Below are positions 4,514 to 5,004 of a stretch of DNA of 5,004 nucleotides, piece after piece. A program made the position numbers and the translations under genes. Every line of letters begins with the position of its first letter. Position 1 is the first letter of the stretch. The notes under the pieces are model-generated. The model did not search any database. It worked only from the letters and a program-made list of their open reading frames with translations, and was not told where the DNA came from. The stretch comes from Deltaproteobacteria bacterium (GTDB lineage: Bacteria; Desulfobacterota; SM23-61), in the NCBI GenBank assembly GCA_029857975.1, contig JAOUFX010000315.1, forward strand, positions 1-5,004, in the 5' to 3' direction.

Positions 4514-5004
4514 CTAACGTCGAGGTGAGACCAGAAGCTTTTGCCCGATACGAAGCGGTTGGTCCGCAGACAGATTGTTCAGTTTCCGGAGTTTTTCCAC
4601 GCTGACCCCGTATTTTTTGTTGATCCGGTAGAGAGTTTCTCCTTTCTGAACCGTGTGGTATTGTTTTTCGGTCGAGACCGCCGGTTTTGAGGGAGGAAAA
4701 GGCTTTGCTTTTGATTCGGCTTTTGGCTTTTTTTGTTTTTTTAGTGCCTCTACATTCTGGGCAAGAGCGTCCACCCGCTGAAGAAGGGCTGGGTCTGGGC
4801 CCGAAGTGCTGATTTTTCCCTGAAGATCTGCGAGTTGTTTTTCAAGCCCAGCGATCTTTTCCTCCAGAGCGGTCACCTTTGACTGCAAAGAGCTCGCCTC
4901 GCCGTCAGTGGGTCGATTGCTGAGGGAGTAAAGGATACCTCCGGCAAAAATCAAGACGAGGAGAATTCCCAGTAGAGTGAGGAAGGATATGATCTTGCCG
5001 AATC
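4514..5004 (-). CDS. Membrane-anchored coiled-coil LysM protein, 5' end missing
   Basis: The minus-strand frame runs from the right edge to TAG at 4516-4514. A TTG at 4954 could be taken as a start, but the frame stays open upstream and completes a hydrophobic helix (FGKIISFLTLLGILLV then LIFAGGILYSL), so the real start lies beyond 5004. In the visible 162 residues, a single transmembrane segment occupies about 4-27. A heptad-like coiled coil (about 36-94, with VTALEEKIAGLEKQLADLQGK) follows, then a Lys/Pro-rich linker, and one LysM domain at about 115-160 (YHTVQKGETLYRINKKYGVS through LRIGQKLLV). LysM binds N-acetylglucosamine-containing peptidoglycan, so the protein probably ties the inner membrane to the cell wall from the periplasm. 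No catalytic domain is visible. It converges with the forward genes and appears to be a separate transcript. Confidence 0.92.
   Translation of the reverse strand, partial: FGKIISFLTLLGILLVLIFAGGILYSLSNRPTDGEASSLQSKVTALEEKIAGLEKQLADLQGKISTSGPDPALLQRVDALAQNVEALKKQKKPKAESKAKPFPPSKPAVSTEKQYHTVQKGETLYRINKKYGVSVEKLRKLNNLSADQPLRIGQKLLVSPRR

Overview
The window looks like chromosomal DNA from a Gram-negative anaerobe of the Desulfobacterota (old Deltaproteobacteria) type. This is inferred from the moderately AT-rich composition, strong AAGGAGG ribosome binding sites, two DUF362-family proteins (one Tat-exported), DUF6599-like and other small exported proteins, and a membrane-anchored LysM protein. 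No rRNA, tRNA, CRISPR array or intact transposase is visible.

Layout, left to right. (1) Positions 1-965 hold the 3' part of a DUF362 protein whose start lies off the left edge. Its extra C-terminal region carries four spaced cysteines, suggesting a metal or Fe-S site. (2) Positions 966-1469 have no confident gene. They hold a 101-bp MITE-like inverted repeat with an antitoxin-like mini-ORF, a good sigma70-type promoter (TTGACA-N16-TAAAAT), two copies of a short repeat that each present a Shine-Dalgarno and ATG to a tiny ORF, a hairpin and a perfect 7-1-7 palindrome. (3) Positions 1470-3859 hold three forward genes for exported proteins: a Tat-signal DUF362 protein, a Sec-signal DUF6599-like protein 11 bp downstream, and a small beta-rich secreted protein. 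A terminator-like hairpin with a competing alternative pairing, then a hairpin over the ribosome binding site, separates the third gene from the second. A strong terminator closes the set at 3967-3997. (4) Positions 3998-4513 hold a possible 42-residue CxxC protein and a second copy of the promoter-plus-repeat arrangement seen near 1089-1200. (5) Positions 4514-5004, minus strand, hold a LysM protein with a transmembrane helix and coiled coil. Its start lies off the right edge.

The three forward genes probably form one envelope-directed unit: a Tat-exported, probably pre-folded DUF362 protein plus two small exported partners. The biochemical role of DUF362 is not settled, so no pathway is assigned. 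The most notable signals are the repeated leader module, the attenuator-like segment before the third exported gene, and the inverted repeat at 974-1074.
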